Shown here: positions 44,709 through 51,815 of the stretch, in pieces
Layout of the letters: the number at the start of each line of letters is the position of its first letter
Position numbering within the stretch: position 1 is the stretch's first letter
Origin: Variovorax sp. WS11
GTDB taxonomy: Bacteria > Pseudomonadota > Gammaproteobacteria > Burkholderiales > Burkholderiaceae_C
Assembly: GCF_010499245.1 (NCBI RefSeq)
Contig: NZ_JAAGOW010000001.1
Location: forward strand, 186,001-250,000
Direction: 5' to 3'
DNA length: 64,000 nucleotides
Translations under genes and position numbers: made by a program
Notes under the pieces: generated by a model
Seen by the model: the letters and a program-made list of their open reading frames with translations, nothing else
Told to the model about the DNA's origin: nothing
Databases searched by the model: none

Positions 44709-44751
44709 ATTGTTGGCGCCGGGGCGCGCCCGGGCCAATCCCTACTGGGGG
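44709..44751 (-). promoter_or_regulatory. Late promoter-like box, copy G
   Basis: Read leftward: CCCCCAGTAGGGATTGGCC, 18 bases, AACAAT (44714-44709). It is immediately before the phage tRNA; the box edge is 33 bases from the mature tRNA 5' end. Confidence 0.55.
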
Positions 44752-44756
44752 CACGC

Positions 44757-45074
44757 TCAGATGATGCGCGCCTTCATCATCGACTCGGCCTTCAGGTAGC
44801 GGATGCGGGCCTCGGCGTCGCACCACCAGGCCATGGCCTTCAGGTCGTTGCCCTCCCAGGTCGGCGGCTGCTCGCCCATGACGGCGACCGCGCTGCGGGC
44901 CTGGATGTTGCCCTCCGCGTCGCGACCGATCGCCGCGGTGGTGGCGAAATGGTCGCGCAGCGCCGCGTCCTGGGTGGCGAGGTCGATGTGGGAGCCGATC
45001 CACTGGAGGGCCTGGTCTTGGGTGCACTCGCCCTTGGCGAGCATGGCGATGATTTCCTCGATTGCCGGGATCAT
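44757..45074 (-). CDS. Small phage protein, unassigned
   Basis: 105 residues: MIPAIEEIIAMLAKGECTQD then ALQWIGSHIDLATQ, a compact helical N terminus common in phage early operons, and a C-terminal stretch with WCDAEARIRYLKAESMM. Overlaps the upstream gene by ATGA. Function unknown. Confidence 0.65.
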   Translation of the reverse strand: MIPAIEEIIAMLAKGECTQDQALQWIGSHIDLATQDAALRDHFATTAAIGRDAEGNIQARSAVAVMGEQPPTWEGNDLKAMAWWCDAEARIRYLKAESMMKARII

Positions 45075-45733
45075 TGCTGCCCCGCGAGTTGCGACTTGAG
45101 CGCGTAGCCCATCAGGGGCCAGATCTTCTGGACCGCGTTCTCGCGGGCGATGCGGCGGCCGATCTCGGGGTCGAAGTTCTCCGGCCTGGCAGGCGCACTC
45201 TCACCGGTGACGGTGAAGCCGTTACGCAGCACGAGGACGCAGAAGGTCAGGACCTGCATCGAACCGAGCAACCAGCCGGCGTCGCCATGCACGTGGACGG
45301 CATTCTCGTGCTGCGCGCCGTCGGATGCAGTGAAGTAGTGCTCTTCTACGATGTTCGCCCTGATGTCAGCCGGCGTGACGCGCGGCGCGACCGCCTTTGC
45401 TGCCAGTTCGCCCTCGGTCACGACAGTTCGCGCGCTGCTACCGATCGGCGCGTAGCCAGACTCGAAGGCCTGGGCCGGCGAGAACGACTTGTAGCCATCG
45501 TCGTAGACGACGTAGTAGCCGCCCGCCTTGGGGTTGTGCTTGCACACGTACTCGGCGTCGACCTCGAACGCAGCGAAGCCCTCGTCCGCCGGGACGATGC
45601 GCGCTCCGTACGAGGAAGCGGCGCTGCGCCCGGTCGGGTCAGGGTTCTCCTTGGGCACGATCCCGGCGATCTTCAGGGCCCAGACCTTCTTGTGGCACTG
45701 GTATTGGGGCATCTCGCAACCGACTTCTGGCAT
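45071..45733 (-). CDS. Phage Gp49/Sf6 gene 66-type protein
   Basis: 220 residues. The C-terminal ~105 residues match the N4 Gp49/Sf6 gene 66 family: VTPADIRANIVEEHYFTASD, then VLTFCVLVLRNGFTVTGESA and IGRRIARENAVQKIWPLMGY. The N-terminal part (MPQYQCHKKVWALKIAGIVP) is a separate short phage domain, so this is a fusion. AGGAGA lies just before ATG 45733. Function of the family is unknown. Confidence 0.85.
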   Translation of the reverse strand: MPEVGCEMPQYQCHKKVWALKIAGIVPKENPDPTGRSAASSYGARIVPADEGFAAFEVDAEYVCKHNPKAGGYYVVYDDGYKSFSPAQAFESGYAPIGSSARTVVTEGELAAKAVAPRVTPADIRANIVEEHYFTASDGAQHENAVHVHGDAGWLLGSMQVLTFCVLVLRNGFTVTGESAPARPENFDPEIGRRIARENAVQKIWPLMGYALKSQLAGQQ

Positions 45734-45775
45734 GGTTTTCTCCTGGTGGGTGGGGCTCTCGCCCGGGGTTGTGGG

Positions 45776-46255
45776 CTACCGCCCGAATTGAAGTGCGACG
45801 CCGGCGGTGGCCATGCCGACCATCCGGGTCTCGCGAAGGGTGAGGTCGATGCAGGTGTCACCGATCTCCAACTTGACGCCGCCACCCGGCAAGTGCGTGA
45901 CGGAGACCGCCCGGTCCTCCGGGGCGTCCGGCACCGGCTCGAAGATCCCGTTGACCACCCGCCGCACGCGGCCGTCGTCGATCATTCGCTTCACGTGGTC
46001 ATCGACCACGCTGTAGGTCAGGCCCGTGATGTCGACCAGGACCTGCCGGCTGGCGATGCGGTTGCTGTTGTGCAGGTCGACCAGCGCCTGGTAGATGACC
46101 GAGCTGACGGGGATGCGCGCGGGCGCCGGCGGTGGTGGCGCGGGCGGCAGCACCGCGGCGGGGGGTGCGGCGTCGTGGCCGTTGGCCGCGCGTGCGGCGC
46201 GCGCTGTGTTCTTGAATCGCTTGGCGGGGACGCTGATGGATGGCTGGGTCAGCAT
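45776..46255 (-). CDS. Winged-helix-like regulator with Pro-rich N terminus
   Basis: 159 residues. After an Ala/Pro-rich 50-residue start comes a helical region (VSSVIYQALVDLHNSNRIAS, then QVLVDITGLTYSVVDDHVKR and RVRRVVNGIFEPV) typical of a wHTH. It may be a transcription factor. Its start overlaps the end of the upstream frame by seven bases. Confidence 0.62.
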   Translation of the reverse strand: MLTQPSISVPAKRFKNTARAARAANGHDAAPPAAVLPPAPPPPAPARIPVSSVIYQALVDLHNSNRIASRQVLVDITGLTYSVVDDHVKRMIDDGRVRRVVNGIFEPVPDAPEDRAVSVTHLPGGGVKLEIGDTCIDLTLRETRMVGMATAGVALQFGR

Positions 46256-46768
46256 GCGGGCTCCTTGGAAACTGATGGCGCGGTACCGCCGTAGACCTTG
46301 ACGCTCGGGTGCGCTGAGCGGATGCGGTCCGCCGTCTTTTTGATCGCGCGGAAATAGGTGCTGCGGTCCACGCTCTGCCTCTGCAGGTCGTGGAACTCGA
46401 AGAGATCACGCATGGCTTTGAGGCCCTGGCCGGTGGTGCCCAGGCGCCCGGTGGCCAGGAAGCGCGCATTGGCCTCGCCGAGCGCCTCCTCGACCTGCTC
46501 GGCCGCCGGCAGCGCCTCCGGGCCCACGCCCATCTCGCAGAGCGTCTGGGTCAGGTTCGAGAGATCGGCGAGCGTTCGCCAGTCGTCCAGGCTTGCAGTG
46601 CCAGTCGTCCAGGCTTGCAGTGCCAGTCGTCCAGGCTTGCAGTGCTGAGAGCTCGAGCGTGCGCAACTGGTCGAGCCGGGCCTGGTCGGTGATGCTCGCG
46701 CCATCGATCGCGAGGGCGATGGGATTGGTCAAGCCCCAGTGCTTGCGACGGGTGTGCTTCCTGCTCAT
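46249..46768 (-). pseudogene. Phage protein broken by a 22-bp tandem repeat expansion
   Basis: ATG 46768 gives MSRKHTRRKHWGLTNPIALA and continues through LDQLRTLELSALQAWTTG, then runs into the repeat. The natural C-terminal half (RTLADLSNLTQTLCEMGVGP onward, ending KVYGGTAPSVSKEPAC at 46249) is in another frame. With exactly two copies of the repeat the two halves join in one frame as TTGTASLDDWRTLADL, giving a 165-residue protein like those in related Burkholderiales phages. The window has three copies, so the frame is shifted. Function unknown. Confidence 0.82.
46581..46646 (-). repeat. 22-bp tandem repeat, three copies
   Basis: Units at 46581-46602, 46603-46624 and 46625-46646 share the start AGTCGTCCAGG on the + strand and are identical except for the final base of the third. 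Since 22 is not a multiple of three, copy-number change shifts the reading frame of the gene that contains it. Confidence 0.97.
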
Positions 46769-46974
46769 CGTTCGATCTCCCGAGTCGGCTTGACCGGACG
46801 CTCGAACCGCCAGAAGTGCACCGGGTCCTTGCCGTGCGCGTGCCAGTTGAAGGCAAGCGCCAGGCCGCGGGCGTGGCGGGCATGCTGCACCACCTCGACA
46901 CGCTCAGTCGGAGGCACCGGGCATGGTCCGCCGTACCACTCCTGCCAGTCGTACAGGGCTGCCGGCGCGTTCAC
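46765..46974 (-). CDS. Small phage protein, unassigned
   Basis: 69 residues from GTG 46974: MNAPAALYDWQEWYGGPCPV then TERVEVVQHARHARGLALAF and HAHGKDPVHFWRF. GTG 46974 overlaps the upstream stop as GTGA, which supports this start over the longer frame from 47025. Function unknown. Confidence 0.68.
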   Translation of the reverse strand: MNAPAALYDWQEWYGGPCPVPPTERVEVVQHARHARGLALAFNWHAHGKDPVHFWRFERPVKPTREIER

Positions 46975-47477
46975 AACGGACTCTCCAGGCCCACCGGCGA
47001 GGCGTTGAGGTGATCGAGCGCCCATTGCGCTGCGGCGCGGTCTCGGGCCGGCTGGCCAGGGTCAGCGACGATCGCGCGCCAGACTTCCACCTGGCGGAGG
47101 TGGCCGAGCATGAACGCGGCTTCCTTCTCCTCGGCCGTGGCGTGCGCGTAGGCGTCGGTGTAGTGGTTGCAGCGGTAGCAACCTGCGGCCGTGAAGTGGT
47201 CCCCGACCTTGTAGCCCATGCCCTTGCCGTTGCGCACGCCGGCGCCGTGGCACGCGACGGTGGTCTCAGGATCGCCGCAGCAGATCGGGCTGCGGATCAG
47301 GCACGGCTGGCCCTGGGCCATGTCGAGTAGGTGCCGGTTCTCGGCGCGCGGCTGCTTTGCGATGGTCTGCGCCGGCGCCGCGCAGGTGGCCAGCACCGCG
47401 GTGCGCGTGGCGCGCGTGGTCGGCGGTGCCGGCGGCGGCGTGTAGACGTGGCGCTTAAAGCCTGTGCGACGCAGCAT
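46971..47477 (-). CDS. YbcO/DUF1364-like nuclease
   Basis: 168 residues starting MLRRTGFKRHVYTPPPAPPT. The C-terminal half has the spaced Cys/His set of the YbcO-type nuclease family (GQPCLIRSPICCG, TVACHGAG, DHFTAAGCYRCNHYTDAY). Such genes sit with ninB in lambdoid operons and are thought to process recombination intermediates. Start overlaps the NinB stop by one base (TGATG). Confidence 0.82.
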   Translation of the reverse strand: MLRRTGFKRHVYTPPPAPPTTRATRTAVLATCAAPAQTIAKQPRAENRHLLDMAQGQPCLIRSPICCGDPETTVACHGAGVRNGKGMGYKVGDHFTAAGCYRCNHYTDAYAHATAEEKEAAFMLGHLRQVEVWRAIVADPGQPARDRAAAQWALDHLNASPVGLESPL

Positions 47478-47935
47478 CAGCCCTCCTCCTCTTGTTCGGT
47501 GAATTCCACGCCCAGATCGACAACCGCGAAGGCCTGGACCTGGGTCAGGAAGATCTGGAACTCGTCGTCGCTGAGCTGCTCGGTGCTGCGTCGGCACTCG
47601 CGCACCTTCAACTCGCCGGTGCTCTTCACCGTGAACTCCTCGAAGGTGGGCTCGATGAACATCTGGGCGAAGAGATGCTTCCAAGCGGCCGGCGCGTACC
47701 GCACGCGGCAGCCGGTGATCGGGTCGCGCACCCAGACCTGCTGGGAGATGTCGCGCAGCACTGGCCCGTGAAAGAGCTTGCGCAGCTGGTGCCGGTAGTA
47801 CTGGCTCACCGTCTCCCAGCGGATGAGGCCGCGGGCGCCCTTCGCCGTGTGGGGCTTGATGTCTTGCTGGTACAGCTGGTTCAGCACCTCGTTGGCCTGG
47901 CGCGGGCTGGCGACGATGTAGCTGCGGCTGGTCAA
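47477..47935 (-). CDS. ninB: NinB recombination protein
   Basis: 152 residues from TTG 47935 (MTSRSYIVASPRQANEVLNQ). Family pattern: QQVWVRDPITGCRVRYAPAA, WKHLFAQMFIEP, RRSTEQLSDDEFQIFLTQVQ. In lambda NinB (Orf) is an SSB-interacting mediator that can replace RecFOR. The TTGA overlap with the upstream gene supports the unusual TTG start. Confidence 0.87.
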   Translation of the reverse strand: MTSRSYIVASPRQANEVLNQLYQQDIKPHTAKGARGLIRWETVSQYYRHQLRKLFHGPVLRDISQQVWVRDPITGCRVRYAPAAWKHLFAQMFIEPTFEEFTVKSTGELKVRECRRSTEQLSDDEFQIFLTQVQAFAVVDLGVEFTEQEEEG

Positions 47936-48081
47936 GGCCTGACCTCCGCCACACGGAAAACCACGCCGCCGATCGTGATGCGCTGGCCAACGGTAACGAA
48001 CAGTGGAGGCACCCGCCGTTCGTCGATCTCGATGGACATGGGGCGCCACTTCCCGCGGCCGACGGGCTTGAGCACGAGCAT
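47932..48081 (-). CDS. Small basic phage protein
   Basis: 49 residues from ATG 48081: MLVLKPVGRGKWRPMSIEID then FVTVGQRITIGGVVFRV. Compact and beta-rich; may bind nucleic acid or NinB. Starts in the RuvC-like stop (TGATG). Function unknown. Confidence 0.6.
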   Translation of the reverse strand: MLVLKPVGRGKWRPMSIEIDERRVPPLFVTVGQRITIGGVVFRVAEVRP

Positions 48082-48575
48082 CACTCGAGCCCCCGCATTC
48101 CGAAGTGGCCGATCAAGATCGACTCGGCGCGGTTGTGGTCCTTCACGCGAGCCACCGGCGCCGAGTTGTACAGGCGCAGGCACACCTCGCGCGATGCGGC
48201 CTTCTCAGTGCTCAGCCCAAAAGACTTCTTCCAGTCTCGTGGGTTCACGTAGTGCATAACGCCGCGGCGCGCGAGCTGGGCACGCAGCACCCCAAACGTG
48301 TCGAACTGACTGGCGATGGTTTGTGCCGGCAGGCTCGGCATGGGAATTGGCCGCTCAATGAACACCGTCACGCCCTCACGCGCAAAGTCGTGTCGGTCGG
48401 ACCATCCCTGCAGCAGCCGGCTGAACGCCTCAGCGTCGAGCCAGCGCTTCATGCTGCCGCTGGCCGTGCCGTTGTCGCACGTGGGAAGGTCCTGGCAGTC
48501 GAGCAATGCGCGGCGATCGGCGCTGAGCAGAGAGATGGCGCCAGTGAGGCCAGGGTCACAACCGATGATCAGCAT
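48081..48575 (-). CDS. RuvC-like Holliday junction resolvase
   Basis: 164 residues. RNase H-fold with the first Asp at residue 7 (LIIGCDPGLTGAISLL), a central Glu (VTVFIERPIPMP) and a C-terminal Asp pair (VKDHNRAESILIG): the RuvC catalytic layout. It would resolve branched replication or recombination DNA before packaging. Overlaps the upstream HTH gene by seven bases. Confidence 0.88.
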   Translation of the reverse strand: MLIIGCDPGLTGAISLLSADRRALLDCQDLPTCDNGTASGSMKRWLDAEAFSRLLQGWSDRHDFAREGVTVFIERPIPMPSLPAQTIASQFDTFGVLRAQLARRGVMHYVNPRDWKKSFGLSTEKAASREVCLRLYNSAPVARVKDHNRAESILIGHFGMRGLE

Positions 48576-48886
48576 GTGGTTCTCCCGAGGTCGAACACGC
48601 TTCTCGGCGTGCGCAGTGCGTTGCCAACGATTGACCCGTCGGCAGCGAAGGGCATGGCCTCGGCGGCGCTGGCCAGCATCTCCGCCCTGGTGCGCGCGGC
48701 GCCGGCGAGGCGGTGCACCACCGGCTTCTGGCCGCCGTACACGTACTCCAGCTGCTCGCGCTCGCGAAGCCGTGCCGTGTAGGTCGCAATGACCGTGATG
48801 CAGTAGCCAGTGCGGTCGCAAAGCTGGCGGTTGGTGAGTTCTTCGTCCACGCCGAAGACCTTGAGGATGGTGTCGGCGATGCTCAT
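48569..48886 (-). CDS. Small helix-turn-helix protein
   Basis: 105 residues. N-terminal wHTH (DEELTNRQLCDRTGYCITVI, then ATYTARLREREQLEYVYGG). Possibly an activator or repressor of the late genes. Overlaps both neighbours. Confidence 0.65.
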   Translation of the reverse strand: MSIADTILKVFGVDEELTNRQLCDRTGYCITVIATYTARLREREQLEYVYGGQKPVVHRLAGAARTRAEMLASAAEAMPFAADGSIVGNALRTPRSVFDLGRTTC

Positions 48887-49173
48887 GCGCTCACCGCCTC
48901 TCCAGGTGCGGGCACTTCGTCGGCCTCCGGCGCGTCAGGGTTGCGCCATGGCACCAAATATTTGTCGGCGATGTAGCCCTGCGCCCTGTCGGACCAGGTC
49001 ACTTCGCCGCACCAGCACAGCTTCAACGGCCGGCTTTCCTCGACGAAGCGCCACATGGCCGGGACACCATCGACCTCGATCGCTTCGACCACCTTCAGCG
49101 TCGCGCCGATATTGCAGAGGCAGTCTGGGTCCTCGCCGACCACCACCGCCATCTCATTCGGTTTGCAGTTCAC
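48883..49173 (-). CDS. Small phage protein, unassigned
   Basis: 96 residues starting MNCKPNEMAVVVGEDPDCLC, with a Cys-rich middle (KLCWCGEVTWSDRAQGYIAD). Common in phage replication operons. It may bind zinc. Overlaps the helicase stop (ATGA). Confidence 0.62.
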   Translation of the reverse strand: MNCKPNEMAVVVGEDPDCLCNIGATLKVVEAIEVDGVPAMWRFVEESRPLKLCWCGEVTWSDRAQGYIADKYLVPWRNPDAPEADEVPAPGEAVSA

Positions 49174-50624
49174 AGGTCACCTCCGGTGGTGGTGGGTTTG
49201 CCGGCGCGCGCCACGCGCACCTGGTTGGTGGGGATCGGCGTCTCTTCCGGCCAATCCATGAAGCGGGTGTTCTCGCCGACGTACATCAGGTCAAGGAAGC
49301 CGGGCTCGGCGTCGCGCGCCTTTGCCACCGAGACCTTGGCGTAGTACTTCCACTCGGGCGCGAGATCCGGCTTGGACTTGATCGGGCGGTGCACGAAGAC
49401 GACGATGTCGGCGTCCTGCTCAATCGACCCGGAGTCGCGCAGGTCGGCAAGGATGGGCATTGGGTCCGGGCGTTCGTCGACCTTGCGGTTGACCTGGGCC
49501 AGCAGCAGGATGGGCGTGGCCAGCTCCTTGGCCAAGGCCTTGAGGCCTTTGGTCACCTCCTCGAGCTGGTAGACGCGCGGCATCTTCGGATCCGTGCCGT
49601 CCATCAGCCCGAGGTAGTCGACGATCAGGCAGCCGAGCTTCCCGTGGCGCCGGCGCAGGCCGCGGGCCCGGGCGCGCAGCTGGTTGATGTTCACGCCGCT
49701 GCGGTCGCTAACGTGGAAGTTGATCTGGCGCAGCTTCTCGACGGAGCTGGTGATGGCTGGCCAGTCGTAGTCCTTGAGCCGCTCTGGACGTTTGATGCGG
49801 CTGAGGTGGATGTGCGAGACCAGGGACATCGCACGGTTCATCACCTGCGCCTTGGGCATCTCCATCGAGAACATCCCGACCACGAGCCCCTCGTTCAAGG
49901 CGACGTTGACGCCGATGGTCAGCGCCAGCGCGCTCTTGCCCATGCTCGGGCGGGCGCCGAGCACCCACAGCTCGCCGGGCCGCATGCCACCGTCCAGCTG
50001 CTCGTCCAGGTCCTTGAGGCCCGTCGGGATGAAGTCCGGCGGAGCCGTGCCGTCCGAAGCAGCCTGGATCCGGTCCAGCAGCTCGACCATGCCGCTGTCC
50101 ATGCCCTCCCAGTCGTCGCCAGACGCATCGGGGCTGATCCCCATCACCTTCTGCATCGCGGCGTCGAGCACAACGTCGACGCCCTTCCCCTGGGTGTTGA
50201 AGGCTGTGGTGGCGATCTCGTCCGCAGCGGAGATCAGCTTGCGCAGGATGGAGCGCTCGCGCACGATTTCGGCGTAGCGCCGCAGGTTGCCAGGGCCAGG
50301 CGTGTACTGCGCCAGGGAGTGCAGGTACGCCATCCCGCCGACGTCCGTGGCCTTGCCGGCGCGCTCCAATTCGGAGAAAACCGTCACGACATCGGCGGCC
50401 CTCATGGAGTTGACCAGGCTGCCTATCGCGGCGTAGACCAGCTTGTGCTCGTGACGGTAGAAGTCGCTGTCGAGCAGCAGATCGGCCACGCGATCCCACC
50501 CGCCGTTGTCCAGCAGCAGGCCGCCCAGCACGCTGGACTCGGCCTCAATGGAATGCGGCGGCACCCGCAGCTGTGCGACCTGGCTGTCGAGGTCGAAGTC
50601 GGGGAAGTTGGCGCGGTCGTTCAT
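49170..50624 (-). CDS. dnaB: Replicative DNA helicase (DnaB family)
   Basis: 484 residues from ATG 50624. N-terminal DnaB domain (PPHSIEAESSVLGGLLLDNG), then the RecA-like motor: Walker A at 223-231 (GARPSMGKS), Walker B (CLIVDYLGLM), and the DRDSGSIEQ-like LRDSGSIEQDADIVVFVHRP block. It unwinds DNA ahead of the fork. ATGA overlap with the upstream DUF1376-type gene. Confidence 0.93.
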   Translation of the reverse strand: MNDRANFPDFDLDSQVAQLRVPPHSIEAESSVLGGLLLDNGGWDRVADLLLDSDFYRHEHKLVYAAIGSLVNSMRAADVVTVFSELERAGKATDVGGMAYLHSLAQYTPGPGNLRRYAEIVRERSILRKLISAADEIATTAFNTQGKGVDVVLDAAMQKVMGISPDASGDDWEGMDSGMVELLDRIQAASDGTAPPDFIPTGLKDLDEQLDGGMRPGELWVLGARPSMGKSALALTIGVNVALNEGLVVGMFSMEMPKAQVMNRAMSLVSHIHLSRIKRPERLKDYDWPAITSSVEKLRQINFHVSDRSGVNINQLRARARGLRRRHGKLGCLIVDYLGLMDGTDPKMPRVYQLEEVTKGLKALAKELATPILLLAQVNRKVDERPDPMPILADLRDSGSIEQDADIVVFVHRPIKSKPDLAPEWKYYAKVSVAKARDAEPGFLDLMYVGENTRFMDWPEETPIPTNQVRVARAGKPTTTGGDL

Positions 50625-51577
50625 GCGGCCTCCGTGGTCTGTTCGATGACCTTCTGCATGCCCTTGGCCGACAGCAGCCATTCAAACGGGCAGCGCCAGT
50701 TCTCGTGCCCGGGCGAACGCGCTCCGCGGCCCATGATGAAGTCGTTGTGTCGCGCACGCTCGAAGTAGTCGCGTGTCCAGGCAAGGAACTCCACGTCGTC
50801 ATTTGCTCGGGGGGTTCCATCGCGCCGCGGTGTGGTGAGCACCCAGTGCCGGAAGTCCTTGGCCGCCTGCTCGCGCTCGGCGTTCATCACCACTACGCCG
50901 GGCAGCTCCGGCAACACCTCGTGCCAAAGATCAATCAGCGCCTGCAACCAGGTCGGCAGTCCTGCCGACGTAGGAGCTTTAGCTCCTCTCTTCTTTCCCT
51001 TCCCTGTCCCTTTACTGTCCCTTCTCTTATTAGCTGTCTCTGAGTCATCTACCAGAGACGCTTGTGTAGACGCTTCGGTAGACGTTTGACCGTCTACATG
51101 GTTGTCTACATGTAGAAGAACGAGACGCTCCAGTTCGGCGAGTGAAGCGTTCATCGGAGGTGTCACGTTGACGCTCCGCAGGAGCTCCGACATCTCCTTC
51201 ACCTTCTTCCGCCAACGCGCCTGGCGCTCGTTGCGGCTCTCGTTGGTCTCGCGGTGGTCGACTCGGCTCTCCCATGCTTGGATGGCGTTCTGTGCGACGA
51301 CCGGGTGATAGAGCCGGCCATCCGAGCACTTGACCCAGCCGCGCAGTGCCATCTCGCGCACCTTCTTCCAAACCTTGGACCCGGACAGCGCCTCCAGAAT
51401 CTGGTCGTTGTCCGGCAGGCTGCCGCCGGGAATCTGGTTCCAACTCTTGCACCAGAGCGCCACTGCGGCCTTGAACTGATCGCCCGAACTGAGGATGAAA
51501 AGGTCCGAGTCGAGCAACCGCACGGTCTCCAGCGGCATGAACGGCATGCCGCGCAGGTCGCAGTCCGCGGGTGTCAT
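50621..51577 (-). CDS. Replication protein (DUF1376 / YdaU-like)
   Basis: 318 residues from ATG 51577 (MTPADCDLRGMPFMPLETVR). The N-terminal winged-helix DUF1376 region (DLFILSSGDQFKAAVALWCK then QIPGGSLPDND) leads a charged linker and a C-terminal helical part that is often the DnaC-like or helicase-loading portion in related proteins. Directly precedes dnaB. An in-frame TTG at 51598 is an alternative. Confidence 0.75.
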   Translation of the reverse strand: MTPADCDLRGMPFMPLETVRLLDSDLFILSSGDQFKAAVALWCKSWNQIPGGSLPDNDQILEALSGSKVWKKVREMALRGWVKCSDGRLYHPVVAQNAIQAWESRVDHRETNESRNERQARWRKKVKEMSELLRSVNVTPPMNASLAELERLVLLHVDNHVDGQTSTEASTQASLVDDSETANKRRDSKGTGKGKKRGAKAPTSAGLPTWLQALIDLWHEVLPELPGVVVMNAEREQAAKDFRHWVLTTPRRDGTPRANDDVEFLAWTRDYFERARHNDFIMGRGARSPGHENWRCPFEWLLSAKGMQKVIEQTTEAA

Positions 51578-51590
51578 CGGATCGGGAAGA

Positions 51591-51815
51591 TCAGCCAAGG
51601 CTCGTCCCCCCCTCTGCCGCCTGCCGTGCCAGGTCACCCTGCTCTGCGAAGTAGCAGCCTTCCATGCGAGCCACCTGCCGCGGCGTGCGGGCCTTGATCG
51701 CCTCGTTCTGCAGCGCCAGCCAGTGCTTGGCGCCCTCGACGTCACCCTCGCGGTGAGCCTTGAGCAGCAGCAGGCCGCAGCTCTTGATGTGTGCTTCGCG
51801 CTCTTCGTCGGTCAT
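51591..51815 (-). CDS. Small helical phage protein
   Basis: 74 residues starting MTDEEREAHIKSCGLLLLKA, fully helical. Between the DndC-like and DUF1376 genes, overlapping the former by ATGA. Function unknown. Confidence 0.6.
   Translation of the reverse strand: MTDEEREAHIKSCGLLLLKAHREGDVEGAKHWLALQNEAIKARTPRQVARMEGCYFAEQGDLARQAAEGGTSLG

Noticed and set aside
46581-46646. Tandem repeats as a CRISPR array
   Set aside because: There are no spacers between the units and only three copies; it is a direct duplication within a gene.
46551-46901. Third frame across the 22-bp repeat
   Set aside because: It lacks a plausible N-terminal protein; only the MSRKH frame and the C-terminal frame read as natural sequence.
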